From NCBI RefSeq assembly GCF_036016955.1, contig NZ_JAYWXI010000005.1, positions 62,001 to 126,000 on the forward strand: DNA of 64,000 nucleotides, given 5' to 3'. The stretch's first letter is position 1. Each line of letters opens with the position of its first letter. The notes below the pieces were generated by a model. That model was given only the letters and a program-made list of their open reading frames with translations, was not told the DNA's origin and did no database searches. The translations under genes and the position numbers were made by a program. Source of the DNA: JAYWXI01 sp036016955. GTDB lineage: Bacteria > Bacteroidota > Bacteroidia > Flavobacteriales > Weeksellaceae. Shown here piece after piece: positions 1 to 7,500 of this stretch.

Positions 1-2
1 TG

Positions 3-245
3 GCTGTTTCCGAAATTAAGAAACCCGACCAAGTTTCCATCTATCCAACGGTGGCGAAGGATAAGCTGTACCTGTCGGATAAGGCTCAAACCTACACTTA
101 CCAAGTGCTTGATGTTACGGGGAGAGTGCTAAAAAGTGGCAAAACCAACGCTTCCGTAGAGGTGGGCGACTTGAACCGAGGCGTGTACTTGCTGAAACTG
201 GAAAACGGACAAGGCTACACGGTGCATAAGTTTATGAAAGATTAG
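3..245 (+). CDS. T9SS type A sorting domain protein, C-terminal fragment
   Basis: This is the last 80 codons of a gene that enters from outside the window; the frame is open back to base 3. It reads as a type IX secretion C-terminal sorting domain: a start like VSIYPTVAKDKLYL, then YQVLDVTGRVLKSG, a short turn, and the closing strand GVYLLKLENGQGYTVHKFMKD. Such domains send Bacteroidota proteins across the outer membrane and are removed at the surface. The passenger domain is upstream, so the function of the mature protein cannot be read. A hairpin terminator follows 18 bases after the stop. Confidence 0.85.
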   Translation, partial: AVSEIKKPDQVSIYPTVAKDKLYLSDKAQTYTYQVLDVTGRVLKSGKTNASVEVGDLNRGVYLLKLENGQGYTVHKFMKD

Positions 246-262
246 TTTTATTTGTTTAGACT

Positions 263-293
263 AAAGCCTCCCTATCTAAGGGGGGCTTTTTTT
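263..293 (+). terminator. Rho-independent terminator after the T9SS gene
   Basis: The stem AGCCTCCC/GGGGGGCT encloses a short loop and is followed by a run of seven T. Confidence 0.8.
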
Positions 294-324
294 AGGATAA
301 AAAATAAAAATTTTGGGGTTGGGG

Positions 325-435
325 AACTGCCGCCCCATCTTGGGGAACATTTTTTTTAGCTAAAGAATAGATTTTGTTTTATAGAAAAAGGCTTCCCCAT
401 TGTTGAAAATAAGGTCCCCAAGATAGGGGGACGGT
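325..435. repeat. G/C-run inverted repeat in intergenic DNA
   Basis: The 246-607 gap has no convincing gene. It contains many GGGG and CCCC runs. The segment 325-345 (AACTGCCGCCCCATCTTGGGG) is nearly the reverse complement of 415-435, and related GGGGGACGGTTGCCCC units continue to about 484. The arms could pair over an AT-rich 70-base loop. No transposase or known repeat family is recognised. Confidence 0.5.
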
Positions 436-527
436 TTTTTAAGTTGGGGGACGGTTGCCCCAAAGAGGGGAGGGTTTTCCCCGAGTTATTTAATGAAAAT
501 TTCATTTTGATAGGTGGAAAATAATAT

Positions 528-535
528 TAAATTTG
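528..535 (+). promoter_or_regulatory. Promoter -7 element TAAATTTG
   Basis: It matches the Bacteroidota -7 consensus TAnnTTTG and lies 72 bases before the 104-codon gene at 608, leaving a leader of roughly 65 nt. Confidence 0.5.
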
Positions 536-607
536 TATCAGCAGGCTCTAACTATTGATAAGTTTCAAAAAGTGAAGTCTGGAGTATTAACTTAAAACCG
601 TTTCATT

Positions 608-922
608 ATGCCAAAAAAAGGACTTGCAGAAGTAATACATGCTGCAGAGCTTATGTTGAGCGGGCTGAAAGCCCATCAGTCGGAGTTGTCGTCAAGAGGA
701 TTAGATGCTGCTTTTATAAAGACGATGGAAGATTTGATGAAAGACTTGGTACAGGCAAACAATCTCCAAGAGAAATTGAAAGCCGACTTAAAAACGCAAA
801 CCGCCAAAGTAGAAGAACTGATGAGTAACCTGCAGAAAACGGCTTCTGAAGCCAAGAAGAGGGTAAAATTAGATGTCCAAAGCTCCCAATGGAAAGCGTT
901 TGGAATTGAGGACAAACGCTAA
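608..922 (+). CDS. Conserved coiled-coil hypothetical protein
   Basis: The product has 104 residues, is highly charged and has no signal peptide or membrane segment. Residues about 40-90 are rich in Lys, Glu, Gln and Leu with heptad-like spacing (VQANNLQEKLKADLKTQTAKV), which suggests a helical bundle or coiled coil. The end (SSQWKAFGIEDKR) looks like a small capping motif. I recall similar short proteins as uncharacterised in Chryseobacterium-group genomes. It has its own promoter and terminator, so it is probably monocistronic. Function unknown. Confidence 0.75.
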   Translation: MPKKGLAEVIHAAELMLSGLKAHQSELSSRGLDAAFIKTMEDLMKDLVQANNLQEKLKADLKTQTAKVEELMSNLQKTASEAKKRVKLDVQSSQWKAFGIEDKR

Positions 923-936
923 CGATGAGAATGGTA

Positions 937-960
937 AAGCCGCCAATAGAGGGCGGCTTT
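937..960 (+). terminator. Hairpin terminator, first copy
   Basis: The stem AAGCCGCC/GGCGGCTT has the loop AATAGA. The T-run after it is weak. The same hairpin recurs at 2259-2283. Confidence 0.65.
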
Positions 961-1048
961 ATTCTATTAAGGGGTTGTTTGAAATTTATATAAATAAATT
1001 AAATGTGATTTTTATCATATAAAAATTTTTGTTTTTGAAAAATTTATT

Positions 1049-1056
1049 TATATTTG
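1049..1056 (+). promoter_or_regulatory. Promoter -7 element TATATTTG
   Basis: It is a TAnnTTTG match 31 bases before the start at 1087 and lies inside the duplicated block. The paralogous position in the second copy reads TATTTTAG, a weaker match. Confidence 0.55.
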
Positions 1057-1086
1057 TGATATGTTAAACCAATAAATTATTATATT

Positions 1087-1392
1087 ATGAAAAAATTATT
1101 TTTTGTGGCTACATTGTTGGTCGCTGGTGTAATGAGTGCAAAAGTAGGTACTCCTAACAGAAAATGCATTAAAGATGATGCGAAAAAAAGTATTGAGTAT
1201 CTACCAATAAAAAAGTTAGGAGGAGTGGAAAAGGTAAATATACCTTCTTTTATAACGGCAGGAGCTTGTTCGAATTGGATTACAGTGGACGCTTCTTGTG
1301 GAGCACGATATTATTTGTGTTCGGATAGCTATAAGAATATGAAAGAATTAATGAAAGCTGTAGATTATTTTGATGATGCGAAGTGTAATTAA
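1087..1392 (+). CDS. Small secreted protein of unknown function
   Basis: The product has 101 residues. An N-terminal signal peptide (MKKLFFVATLLVAGVMSAK, cleavage probably after SA) indicates export. The mature part has five Cys (CIKDD, GACSNW, ASCGARYYLC and a terminal CN), so disulfides in the periplasm or outside are likely. No known family is recognised. The stop overlaps the start of the GLPGLI gene by about 20 bases, so the two are probably translated from one mRNA. Base composition is AT-rich like the GLPGLI cluster. Confidence 0.7.
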   Translation: MKKLFFVATLLVAGVMSAKVGTPNRKCIKDDAKKSIEYLPIKKLGGVEKVNIPSFITAGACSNWITVDASCGARYYLCSDSYKNMKELMKAVDYFDDAKCN

Positions 1393-2230
1393 ATTTTGTG
1401 TTATTTTTTTTGGGCTGTTGGTGGTTAATATTGCTTACAGTCAGGTTGCTACGGTTTCTGGTAACTTAAATTTTTCGCCGGAACCGTTTATACAGAAAGA
1501 AATTGACCGTGTGCGGTATCAGGTCTTTTATGAACTAAAATTTTTGCTTAATGCAGACCAACCATCGTCTTTTAGGGAAGCCGTAACGATTTTGCAGATA
1601 GGGGATAATTTCGTAAAGTTTGCAGATGCTAATACCTATAAATCAGATTCGCTTAGGAATGAGTTTCAGTATCTAAAATCTATAAGAACTAAGGAGTTTA
1701 ACCAACTTTTGGCACTTAGACCAAAGTTTCCTTATACGATTTACTCCAATCCGAAAGAGAATGTCTATACGCTTAATAATGAATTGTCTCATTACTATAC
1801 TTATACGGCTCCTATCCCAAAGTTAGAGTGGAAAATAAGTTCTACAACCAAAAAAATAGGCGATTATTTGGCTGTAAAAGCAACCACCCGCTATTCGGGC
1901 AGAAATTATGAGGCTTGGTTTACCCAAGAAATACCGTTTTCTTACGGACCTTATTTGTTTCAAGGTTTGCCGGGTCTGATTTTGGAGATTAGAGATACCG
2001 CAAATCATTATGCCTTTACGCTGTTTAAAATTGAGAAATTGGATACTGTGATGACCAAAGGAAGCGGGAAAGAGGTGCTTGAGGTTACGCGTGAGAAATA
2101 CAAAAAGCTGGAGCGGGTGTATCACGAAAATCCCGGGCAATTCATTGATGGAACGGCTTATGATGCAGGAGGAAACCCCATCAATTTTAGGAAGAAACCT
2201 CGCCCGTACAATCCCATAGAGTTGGAGTAA
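1373..2230 (+). CDS. GLPGLI family secreted protein
   Basis: A signal peptide (VIKFCVIFFGLLVVNIAYSQ) is followed by a mature domain of about 260 residues. The family signature YLFQGLPGLILEIRDT lies near residue 200, preceded by the EAWFTQEIPFSYGPY strand. The end KPRPYNPIELE is shared with the gene ending at 4799. The GLPGLI family is Bacteroidota-specific, exported and of unknown function. An in-frame TTG precedes two ATG codons at 1373 and 1376; ATG is preferred. The start lies inside the preceding small secreted gene, which suggests translational coupling. Two more paralogues follow at 4014 and 4971. Confidence 0.88.
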   Translation: MMRSVIKFCVIFFGLLVVNIAYSQVATVSGNLNFSPEPFIQKEIDRVRYQVFYELKFLLNADQPSSFREAVTILQIGDNFVKFADANTYKSDSLRNEFQYLKSIRTKEFNQLLALRPKFPYTIYSNPKENVYTLNNELSHYYTYTAPIPKLEWKISSTTKKIGDYLAVKATTRYSGRNYEAWFTQEIPFSYGPYLFQGLPGLILEIRDTANHYAFTLFKIEKLDTVMTKGSGKEVLEVTREKYKKLERVYHENPGQFIDGTAYDAGGNPINFRKKPRPYNPIELE

Positions 2231-2241
2231 AACTACAAGCT

Positions 2242-2421
2242 ATAATGATTGGAAAGATAAAGCCGCCAATAGAGGGCGGCTTTGTTTTGTTAAGGGGGTA
2301 TTTAAAATTCATGTAAATAATCTAATCGTGATTTTATCATGTAAAGTTTTTTGCGTTTGAAAGATTTGTTTATTTTAGTAGAGTGTTAAATAAATAAGTT
2401 ATTACGATATGAAAAAAATTT
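2242..2421 (+). repeat. Duplicated terminator-promoter block, copy 2
   Basis: It is the second copy of the block at 924-1099 and leads into a different gene, the T9SS cargo protein at 2409. The coding sequences after the two blocks are unrelated beyond the first few codons, so a control region was duplicated rather than a whole gene. Confidence 0.75.
2259..2283 (+). terminator. Hairpin terminator, second copy
   Basis: The stem AAAGCCGCC/GGCGGCTTT has the loop AATAGA followed by TGTTTTG. It is the duplicate of the hairpin at 937-960. Confidence 0.7.
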
Positions 2422-3941
2422 ACCTAATTGTATCAGTGATTTCAGGTTTTTTAATAGATGCTCAAGGGTATCAAGAAAACTTTGACGGTATTGGAAAGGG
2501 ATTACAGGAATGGACGCTCTATGGAGACAATGGGGTGCCGGAGTATTATGTAGCAGACTACCAAGAACCTTGGATTGAGAAAAATTTATACCTCTATAAC
2601 CTAAACCCGTTTAAAAAATTTGCTATATCAACCTCTAAGTATACCGATAGTGGTATAAAAGCAGATCGATGGATGGTTTCTCCCGTAATATCCGTAACTT
2701 CTGATAACCACACGTTGTATTGGGAAGAATATGCGGTGGACCCTCAAAATCCGGATGGATTTAAAATAAAGGTTTCAGAAAATGCGGGTAATAAAAAGGA
2801 AGATTTTATAAAAGAAATTTACTCGGTAGAGAGTGCTTCAAATCGGCCTACTTTTAAAAGTTTAGATTTAAGCGAATATATAGGAAAAACCATTCGAGTG
2901 GCTTTCATCAATAATTCTACCGATAAGTTTCTCCTCGCTATTGATAATATTTATTTAGGAGGTAAAGCTATTTCTAATCCTAATTTGTTAGAGTATGCTG
3001 CAACAAGCTCTAAGTCTGTTGAAATGAAATGGAAGGGAAGCAAAGATGTGGAACTATTGCTCAAGAAATATAATGAAGTGCCAAGCTCTACGGATAAGGG
3101 GATAAAAGTAAACGGTGATTATACCATTGTAGATGATTTGGAAGAAGGCACTCTTTGGCATGCGTATCTGAAAGACAACAAATCTAATGCGATGTGGATA
3201 GGACCTTATCCCGTTGGAACGGCCTATAATCTACCCTATAAACAAGATTTTGAGGGGGATGTTTTAAAACAAAATATCTATGCCGAAGACTTTCTTATCT
3301 CTGATAAAAAAATATTTGATCAAGGTGAAAATAAATTTATTATGACCTCATCTATCGCAGATGACATTACTTTTAATCAGTTTTATTTACCTCCAATATT
3401 TATTCCCAAAGGGGCTAACATACGTATCAAATTTGACATGATGCATGTGAATAATTTGGCCGAACCGCAAATTGCACTTTATTCGTATGATATAAGAGGA
3501 AATAGGCCGAGTTATTTGTGGCATAAGGATATTGAAGAATTTGATAAATTAGTTGTTGTAGATGAAGAAATAGGATCTTTTGGTGAAGATGGTGTTTATA
3601 ATTTGGCATTCGTATATAAAACTAATTATAATCCTACTAACGAAATAAATGTATTATGTATAGACAATCTTCAAATTGGAACTATAGAGCAACTTTTAGT
3701 ACATGAGGCAAAACAAGATAAAGCTATTTCTATAGCTCCTAACCCTGCAAGTAGTCATTTTGTGATAAGCCATGAAGACCAATTAAAAACGGTTGAAGTT
3801 TTTGATACTTTGGGAAGAATGGTAAAATCATATATTCCCCAAGAACAATATGATATTCAACAACTGCCTAAAGGAATGTATTTAGTTAAAATATCCACAA
3901 AAGATAATTACACTGTCATCAAGAAGTTAATTAAAAAATAA
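2409..3941 (+). CDS. T9SS-secreted protein with choice-of-anchor J-like domain
   Basis: The product has 510 residues. A signal peptide (MKKIYLIVSVISGFLIDAQG) precedes a beta-rich region at about 20-190 that reads like a cleaved-adhesin/choice-of-anchor J domain (YQENFDG..., KADRWMVSPVISV, TLYWEEYAVDP, IRVAFINNSTDKFLLAIDNIYLGG). A second, more diverged domain of the same type may follow at about 270-425 (YKQDFEGD..., VLCIDNLQIG). The last 75 residues are a type A sorting domain (SIAPNPASSHFVIS, VEVFDTLGRMVKSY, LPKGMYLVKIST). It should be exported across the outer membrane and attached to the cell surface or released. The ligand is unknown. Confidence 0.85.
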   Translation: MKKIYLIVSVISGFLIDAQGYQENFDGIGKGLQEWTLYGDNGVPEYYVADYQEPWIEKNLYLYNLNPFKKFAISTSKYTDSGIKADRWMVSPVISVTSDNHTLYWEEYAVDPQNPDGFKIKVSENAGNKKEDFIKEIYSVESASNRPTFKSLDLSEYIGKTIRVAFINNSTDKFLLAIDNIYLGGKAISNPNLLEYAATSSKSVEMKWKGSKDVELLLKKYNEVPSSTDKGIKVNGDYTIVDDLEEGTLWHAYLKDNKSNAMWIGPYPVGTAYNLPYKQDFEGDVLKQNIYAEDFLISDKKIFDQGENKFIMTSSIADDITFNQFYLPPIFIPKGANIRIKFDMMHVNNLAEPQIALYSYDIRGNRPSYLWHKDIEEFDKLVVVDEEIGSFGEDGVYNLAFVYKTNYNPTNEINVLCIDNLQIGTIEQLLVHEAKQDKAISIAPNPASSHFVISHEDQLKTVEVFDTLGRMVKSYIPQEQYDIQQLPKGMYLVKISTKDNYTVIKKLIKK

Positions 3942-3964
3942 AAATTATTAACGCTCAGTTGGAA

Positions 3965-3994
3965 GGTCTCATTTCATGAGATGATCCTGATTTT
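3965..3994 (+). terminator. Weak hairpin between T9SS gene and GLPGLI gene
   Basis: TCTCAT-TTC-ATGAGA forms a short stem, extended by AGG/CCT, with only TTTTT nearby. It may be a weak terminator. Confidence 0.3.
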
Positions 3995-4013
3995 TACCCA
4001 AAAAAATGATAAA

Positions 4014-4799
4014 ATGAAAAAGATACTATTTTTTGTATTGTTGTTGGTAAGTTTTGGGGCTTTTTCACAAGAGAAAAACGCTTTTAAAATCTTTTATAAA
4101 TACCATTATTTAAAAGATTCTACCGAGGTGCATTCTCAGAAAAGTGATACGATGGTGCTTGAAACCAAACCTGGACGTTCGGTGTTTTACAGCCACCTGC
4201 GTAAGGTGGGGGATTCTGTTTTTAATAAAGATAAAGAAAATGGAATGGACCAAATGACGCTCTTAATGAACCGCTATAAGTACCACTTAGATAAAAATGC
4301 TTACCGCATCACTAAGGATTTTGTAAAAGACACTTTAATTTTCTACGATGAAATTTTAGCAGAGGCGTATCAATACACCGAAAAAATCCCTACAATTAAC
4401 TGGAGTATCGAAGATGAAAAAGATGATTTGTTGGGCTATTCGGTGGGAAAAGCCAAAGGCCGTTTCGCAGGCAGGGATTATGTGGCGTGGTTTTCGGAGG
4501 AAATCCCGGTTCCCGACGGTCCGTATAAATTCAATGGGCTTCCGGGGCTGATACTGAAAGTTGAGGATACCAAAAAGCAATTTTTATTTGAGGCTGTTGC
4601 TTTGCAGGGGTTAAACTCTTTTCAGGTTTGGGAGAAAGTGAAACCCGTAAATACTTCCAAAAAGAAATATACCGAACTCAAGGAGAGGGCAAGTAAGGAT
4701 TGGGTTCAGTACATTAACACCTCTACGGAAGTGAAGATTACACTGAATTCGCCCCATAAAAGACCTCAAAAACCTTATAACCCTATAGAACTGGAGTAA
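4014..4799 (+). CDS. GLPGLI family secreted protein
   Basis: An upstream in-frame ATG at 3981 would add 11 residues with no signal-like character. The start at 4014 gives a clean signal peptide (MKKILFFVLLLVSFGAFSQ) and is chosen. The 261-residue product carries the family core: DYVAWFSEEIPVPDGPYKF, then the exact GLPGLI motif followed by LKVEDTKK, and the C-terminal KPYNPIELE shared with the paralogue ending at 2230. Family function is unknown. It lies between a T9SS cargo gene and a third GLPGLI gene, all in the same direction and similarly AT-rich. Confidence 0.88.
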   Translation: MKKILFFVLLLVSFGAFSQEKNAFKIFYKYHYLKDSTEVHSQKSDTMVLETKPGRSVFYSHLRKVGDSVFNKDKENGMDQMTLLMNRYKYHLDKNAYRITKDFVKDTLIFYDEILAEAYQYTEKIPTINWSIEDEKDDLLGYSVGKAKGRFAGRDYVAWFSEEIPVPDGPYKFNGLPGLILKVEDTKKQFLFEAVALQGLNSFQVWEKVKPVNTSKKKYTELKERASKDWVQYINTSTEVKITLNSPHKRPQKPYNPIELE

Positions 4800-4880
4800 G
4801 GAAAAAAATTATGATAGAAAGCCATTAAGCTTTTTATTTTCACAAGGTTTATTTTATTAAACTAATAGAAACTCTATCTT

Positions 4881-4920
4881 CGCCTTCATCTATAGGGAAT
4901 TTGGATGAAGGCGTTTTTTT
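4881..4920 (+). terminator. Rho-independent terminator
   Basis: CGCCTTCATC pairs with GATGAAGGCG around a 13-base loop and is followed by seven T. Confidence 0.85.
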
Positions 4921-4970
4921 GTGTAGAATATTTTTTGTAACATTATCTTAAATTAAATCTTATAACTGCT

Positions 4971-5792
4971 ATGATGAAAAAACTAATCGGAGTCTTTTTA
5001 TTCTTTTGTGGTTTTGTTGGGCTTTCGGCTCAAGAGTTAATGGTGTATTATAATGTGAGTTTTAAATTGGATTCTTTACAAGAACACTTCAATAAGGAAG
5101 AAGCCGTATTGGATATATCTAAAAATGAGGTGAAATTTTATTCCACAGAGTATCTGAAAGCCGATTCTATCCAAAAGCAAACGAATGAGATAAATTTTGC
5201 TTATCCCAAATTAGAGTATAAAGTTAAAAGGGCTCTTAATACTTCTGAAAATACAGAGTATGTAACGGTTTATATGGATTATTATGCGTTATCGTCTAAC
5301 GATACCCAAAATTGGACGATCGTCGATGAAACCAAAACCGTTAACGGTATTGTATTGAGGAAAGCCGTTACCCGATTTGGTAAAAGAGATTGGGAGGCTT
5401 GGTTTTCGGATAAATATCCAGTTTTAGAGGGACCATATAAATTTAGAGGGTTGCCTGGGCTTATCTTTGAATTACGAGATACAAAGGATAACTTTATATT
5501 TTCTGTTAATCGGATTGTGCCTAAAAAAGAAAAAATAGAAACCGATAATTTTTTGGAAACCAATTATGGCAAAAAAGCACTTCCTGTTAAATTGGATGTT
5601 TATCAGAAATTGAAGTTAGAGGATTTTCATAATCCACTAAAGGGGCAAGAAAACATGATCGTAACGGATAAAGAGGGGAATCCGATAAAAATGGATAAAA
5701 GAGAACAAACCTTAAAATATCAAAATCATCTAAGAAGATATAATAATCCGATAGACTTAAATTTGGCGGTTACTTACCCTGATAAGAAGTGA
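4971..5792 (+). CDS. GLPGLI family secreted protein, divergent paralogue
   Basis: The product has 273 residues with a signal peptide (KKLIGVFLFFCGFVGLSAQ). The family block KRDWEAWFSDKYPVLEGPYKFR is followed by GLPGLIFELRDT. Its N-terminal half does not resemble the other two GLPGLI proteins here, and after the shared NNPIDL it has a longer C-terminal tail. ATG codons lie at 4971 and 4974; either fits. It sits between two strong terminators, so it is probably transcribed alone. Function unknown. Confidence 0.88.
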   Translation: MMKKLIGVFLFFCGFVGLSAQELMVYYNVSFKLDSLQEHFNKEEAVLDISKNEVKFYSTEYLKADSIQKQTNEINFAYPKLEYKVKRALNTSENTEYVTVYMDYYALSSNDTQNWTIVDETKTVNGIVLRKAVTRFGKRDWEAWFSDKYPVLEGPYKFRGLPGLIFELRDTKDNFIFSVNRIVPKKEKIETDNFLETNYGKKALPVKLDVYQKLKLEDFHNPLKGQENMIVTDKEGNPIKMDKREQTLKYQNHLRRYNNPIDLNLAVTYPDKK

Positions 5793-5810
5793 TTTGGTAA
5801 CTGTAACAAC

Positions 5811-5842
5811 AAAAAACCTCCTTATTCGAAAGGAGGTTTTTT
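5811..5842. terminator. Bidirectional terminator between convergent genes
   Basis: AAAAAACCTCC pairs with GGAGGTTTTTT with an A-run on one side and a T-run on the other, so it can serve the GLPGLI gene and the minus-strand gene that ends at 5936. Confidence 0.85.
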
Positions 5843-5846
5843 GTTG

Positions 5847-5939
5847 TTTATTTTCTTTATACCTTTTATCGGGCGTGCCGTCTTTTTTCAGGCGTTGGTC
5901 TTCTTTGTAGCGTTTATCGGGGGTGCCGTCTTTTTTTAG
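5847..5939 (-). repeat. Orphaned tandem LKKDGTPDKRYKE repeats
   Basis: Read on the minus strand in the frame next to the gene at 5936-6139, this stretch encodes two 13-residue repeats, LKKDGTPDKRYKED and LKKDGTPDKRYKEN. The motif is familiar from short exported Bacteroidota proteins. In the present sequence the upstream gene stops before reaching it because of the eight-base G/C tract at 5962-5969. One extra base in that tract would join the two frames. Confidence 0.75.
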
Positions 5940-6139
5940 CTTTGCTCCGCTTGGGGCTTTAGGGGGGGGCGGGCAGAGGATTTCTCTTTTGGGAGCTGGG
6001 GTGTTTTGCTTTCGGCGGCTTTGTTTTTGTCTTTTGCCACGGTTTCTTTTGCGGCTTTCTGAGGTTTGGGTTGGGCTTGTTGGGCGGAACCTAAAGCGAG
6101 GCCGAGGGTTAAGGCGACGGCCGTAATCATTTTTTTCAT
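5936..6139 (-). CDS. Small secreted protein, probably frameshifted at a poly-C tract
   Basis: The frame as given encodes 67 residues: a signal peptide (MKKMITAVALTLGLALGSAQ) and a Lys/Ala/Pro-rich, highly charged tail. The frame passes a run of eight C (coding strand) at 5962-5969 and then stops. Directly after the stop, in another frame, lie two LKKDGTPDKRYKE repeats. With a nine-C tract the frame would run through A-R-P-P-P-K-A-P-S-G-A-K-L into both repeats. The intact protein may therefore be about 100 residues or more. The tract could be phase-variable, a true inactivating mutation, or a base-calling error. Function unknown. Confidence 0.7.
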   Translation of the reverse strand: MKKMITAVALTLGLALGSAQQAQPKPQKAAKETVAKDKNKAAESKTPQLPKEKSSARPPLKPQAEQS

Positions 6140-6346
6140 TGGTTTAAAATTTAAAAAGGGTTATGTGGGAAAAGCATCAAATAGTATGCTGGGATTATTC
6201 CGGATTTAAAAATTAACTAAACTTTAGGAGGTGGAGCAGACGGGTGTTAACCGACTGTTAATGCTTTTTGGAGGTTTTAAATTTTAAAGTTTGTTAAAAA
6301 ACGTGCAATTTGAGGGGTTTAGTACGGAGATTGCTAAAGCTGGGGG

Positions 6347-7351
6347 ATGAAAGGATGGGCGAAAATTTCTTTGTTTGGGGTACATTTGGTGGTTTCGGCG
6401 TTGCTGTTGGCTAATTTTCTTAATGCTTACGTTCCGCCTTCGGTATTTCCTTTGTTTAATTTTTTACCTTTTTTGTTTCCTTTTCTTTTTGGGGTTCATT
6501 TGGGGCTTTTTTTTCTTTGGGTATGGCGGAAGAAGCGTAAGGCTTGGTTTTTTGTTCCGGTTACGCTTTGTTGTTTGTTGCCGATGCAGCGGTATTTTAA
6601 TCTGAAGGGGCAGTCGGAGGGCGAACGGGAGATTTCGGTGATGACTTATAATGTGGAGTATAACAATCATGAATTTGAGGACGAAATAGAGGCTTTTCTT
6701 TTAAAACACGAGGTGGATGTTCTTTTTCTTCAGGAGCCGGATTTTATGGATTTAAGGGATATTGAGACGGGAGGCTATACGGCGATTAAATATCCGCTTG
6801 TGGGGCTTTATACGAAGCATAAGGTGCTTCGTCAGGCGCGTATTTTGGATGATTCTGAGGGTTGGGTGGGCGATGCGCTTTATGCGGATATTGAGATTGA
6901 CGGGCGAGTCTTTCGTTTTATTAATGTTTATTTGGAGTCGTTTACTTTGGAGAAATCGAGGTTGGGGCTTAGTTCTTCTTTTGAGGAAAACCGCTCTAAC
7001 GCGTTTGGGGTAGCGGCGAAGATGCTTCCGGTTTTCAAGATTCATCAATTGCAGATTGAGAAGATTTACCGTTATATTGAGCATTCGCCTTACCCGGTGA
7101 TTTTGGGTGGGGATTTTAATGCGGTTCCTAATTCGTATGAATATTATCGTTTTCGGGCGGTTTTGCAGGATCCTTTTGAGCTGGTGGGTCGGGGCAGTGG
7201 GGCTTCGTTTTACGAGCTTCCGGTGCCTTTGCGGATTGATTATGTTTTTTGTTCCTCGGAATTTAAACCGGTGGATTATACGGTGAATACGGAGATTCGG
7301 TTTTCGGATCATTATCCGGTACGGGCGACGTTTAGGGTATCGGAAGATTAA
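6347..7351 (+). CDS. Membrane-anchored endonuclease/exonuclease/phosphatase family protein
   Basis: The product has 334 residues. The first 80 contain two or three membrane segments (about 7-27, 33-58 and 66-80). The rest is an EEP domain with the expected landmarks in order: ISVMTYNVEYNN (catalytic Asn), VDVLFLQEPDF (metal-binding Glu), PVILGGDFNAVPNS (Asp/Asn pair), RIDYVFCS, and the closing FSDHYPVRATF with the catalytic Asp-His. EEP enzymes cut phosphodiester or phosphomonoester bonds in nucleic acids, phosphoinositides or sphingolipids. The membrane anchor is common in Bacteroidota members, and the substrate is not predictable. The intergenic DNA before it has no clear promoter. Confidence 0.85.
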   Translation: MKGWAKISLFGVHLVVSALLLANFLNAYVPPSVFPLFNFLPFLFPFLFGVHLGLFFLWVWRKKRKAWFFVPVTLCCLLPMQRYFNLKGQSEGEREISVMTYNVEYNNHEFEDEIEAFLLKHEVDVLFLQEPDFMDLRDIETGGYTAIKYPLVGLYTKHKVLRQARILDDSEGWVGDALYADIEIDGRVFRFINVYLESFTLEKSRLGLSSSFEENRSNAFGVAAKMLPVFKIHQLQIEKIYRYIEHSPYPVILGGDFNAVPNSYEYYRFRAVLQDPFELVGRGSGASFYELPVPLRIDYVFCSSEFKPVDYTVNTEIRFSDHYPVRATFRVSED

Positions 7352-7400
7352 TCGGGTTTTAATTTTCTTTGATTTTGTCTGCTTTTTTGGAGCGGACTTT

Positions 7401-7474
7401 TCTATTATTTAGAATAAGTAAAAATTAAATGATAAAAATCATCTTTTTCTATTATTTAGAATAAATAAAAATAA
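7401..7474 (+). promoter_or_regulatory. Direct repeats upstream of the TonB receptor, candidate iron operator
   Basis: TCTATTATTTAGAATAAGTA at 7401-7420 recurs as TCTATTATTTAGAATAAATA at 7448-7467; the repeat spacing is 47 bases. Between them lies the palindrome ATGATAAAAATCAT (7430-7443). The second copy abuts the -7 element at 7475. Position and AT-rich repeat structure fit a Fur-type repressor site. The link to Fur is an inference from the iron-uptake genes downstream. Confidence 0.5.
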
Positions 7475-7482
7475 TATCTTTG
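7475..7482 (+). promoter_or_regulatory. Promoter -7 element TATCTTTG
   Basis: It is a consensus TAnnTTTG match 19 bases before the ATG at 7501. It overlaps an alternative TTG codon at 7480, which argues against that codon as the start of the receptor gene. Confidence 0.7.
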
Positions 7483-7500
7483 CATCAAATTATTGATCTT

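Larger units (their letters stand above)
924..1099 (+). repeat. Duplicated terminator-promoter block, copy 1
   Basis: The block runs from the GCCGCC hairpin through an AT-rich promoter to the ATGAAAAAA start of the next gene. It aligns over its whole length, with substitutions and small indels, to 2242-2421. Shared landmarks in the same order are the hairpin, TTAAGGGG, GTGATTTTTATCAT, and TATTTATATTTG versus TGTTTATTTTAG. Confidence 0.75.
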
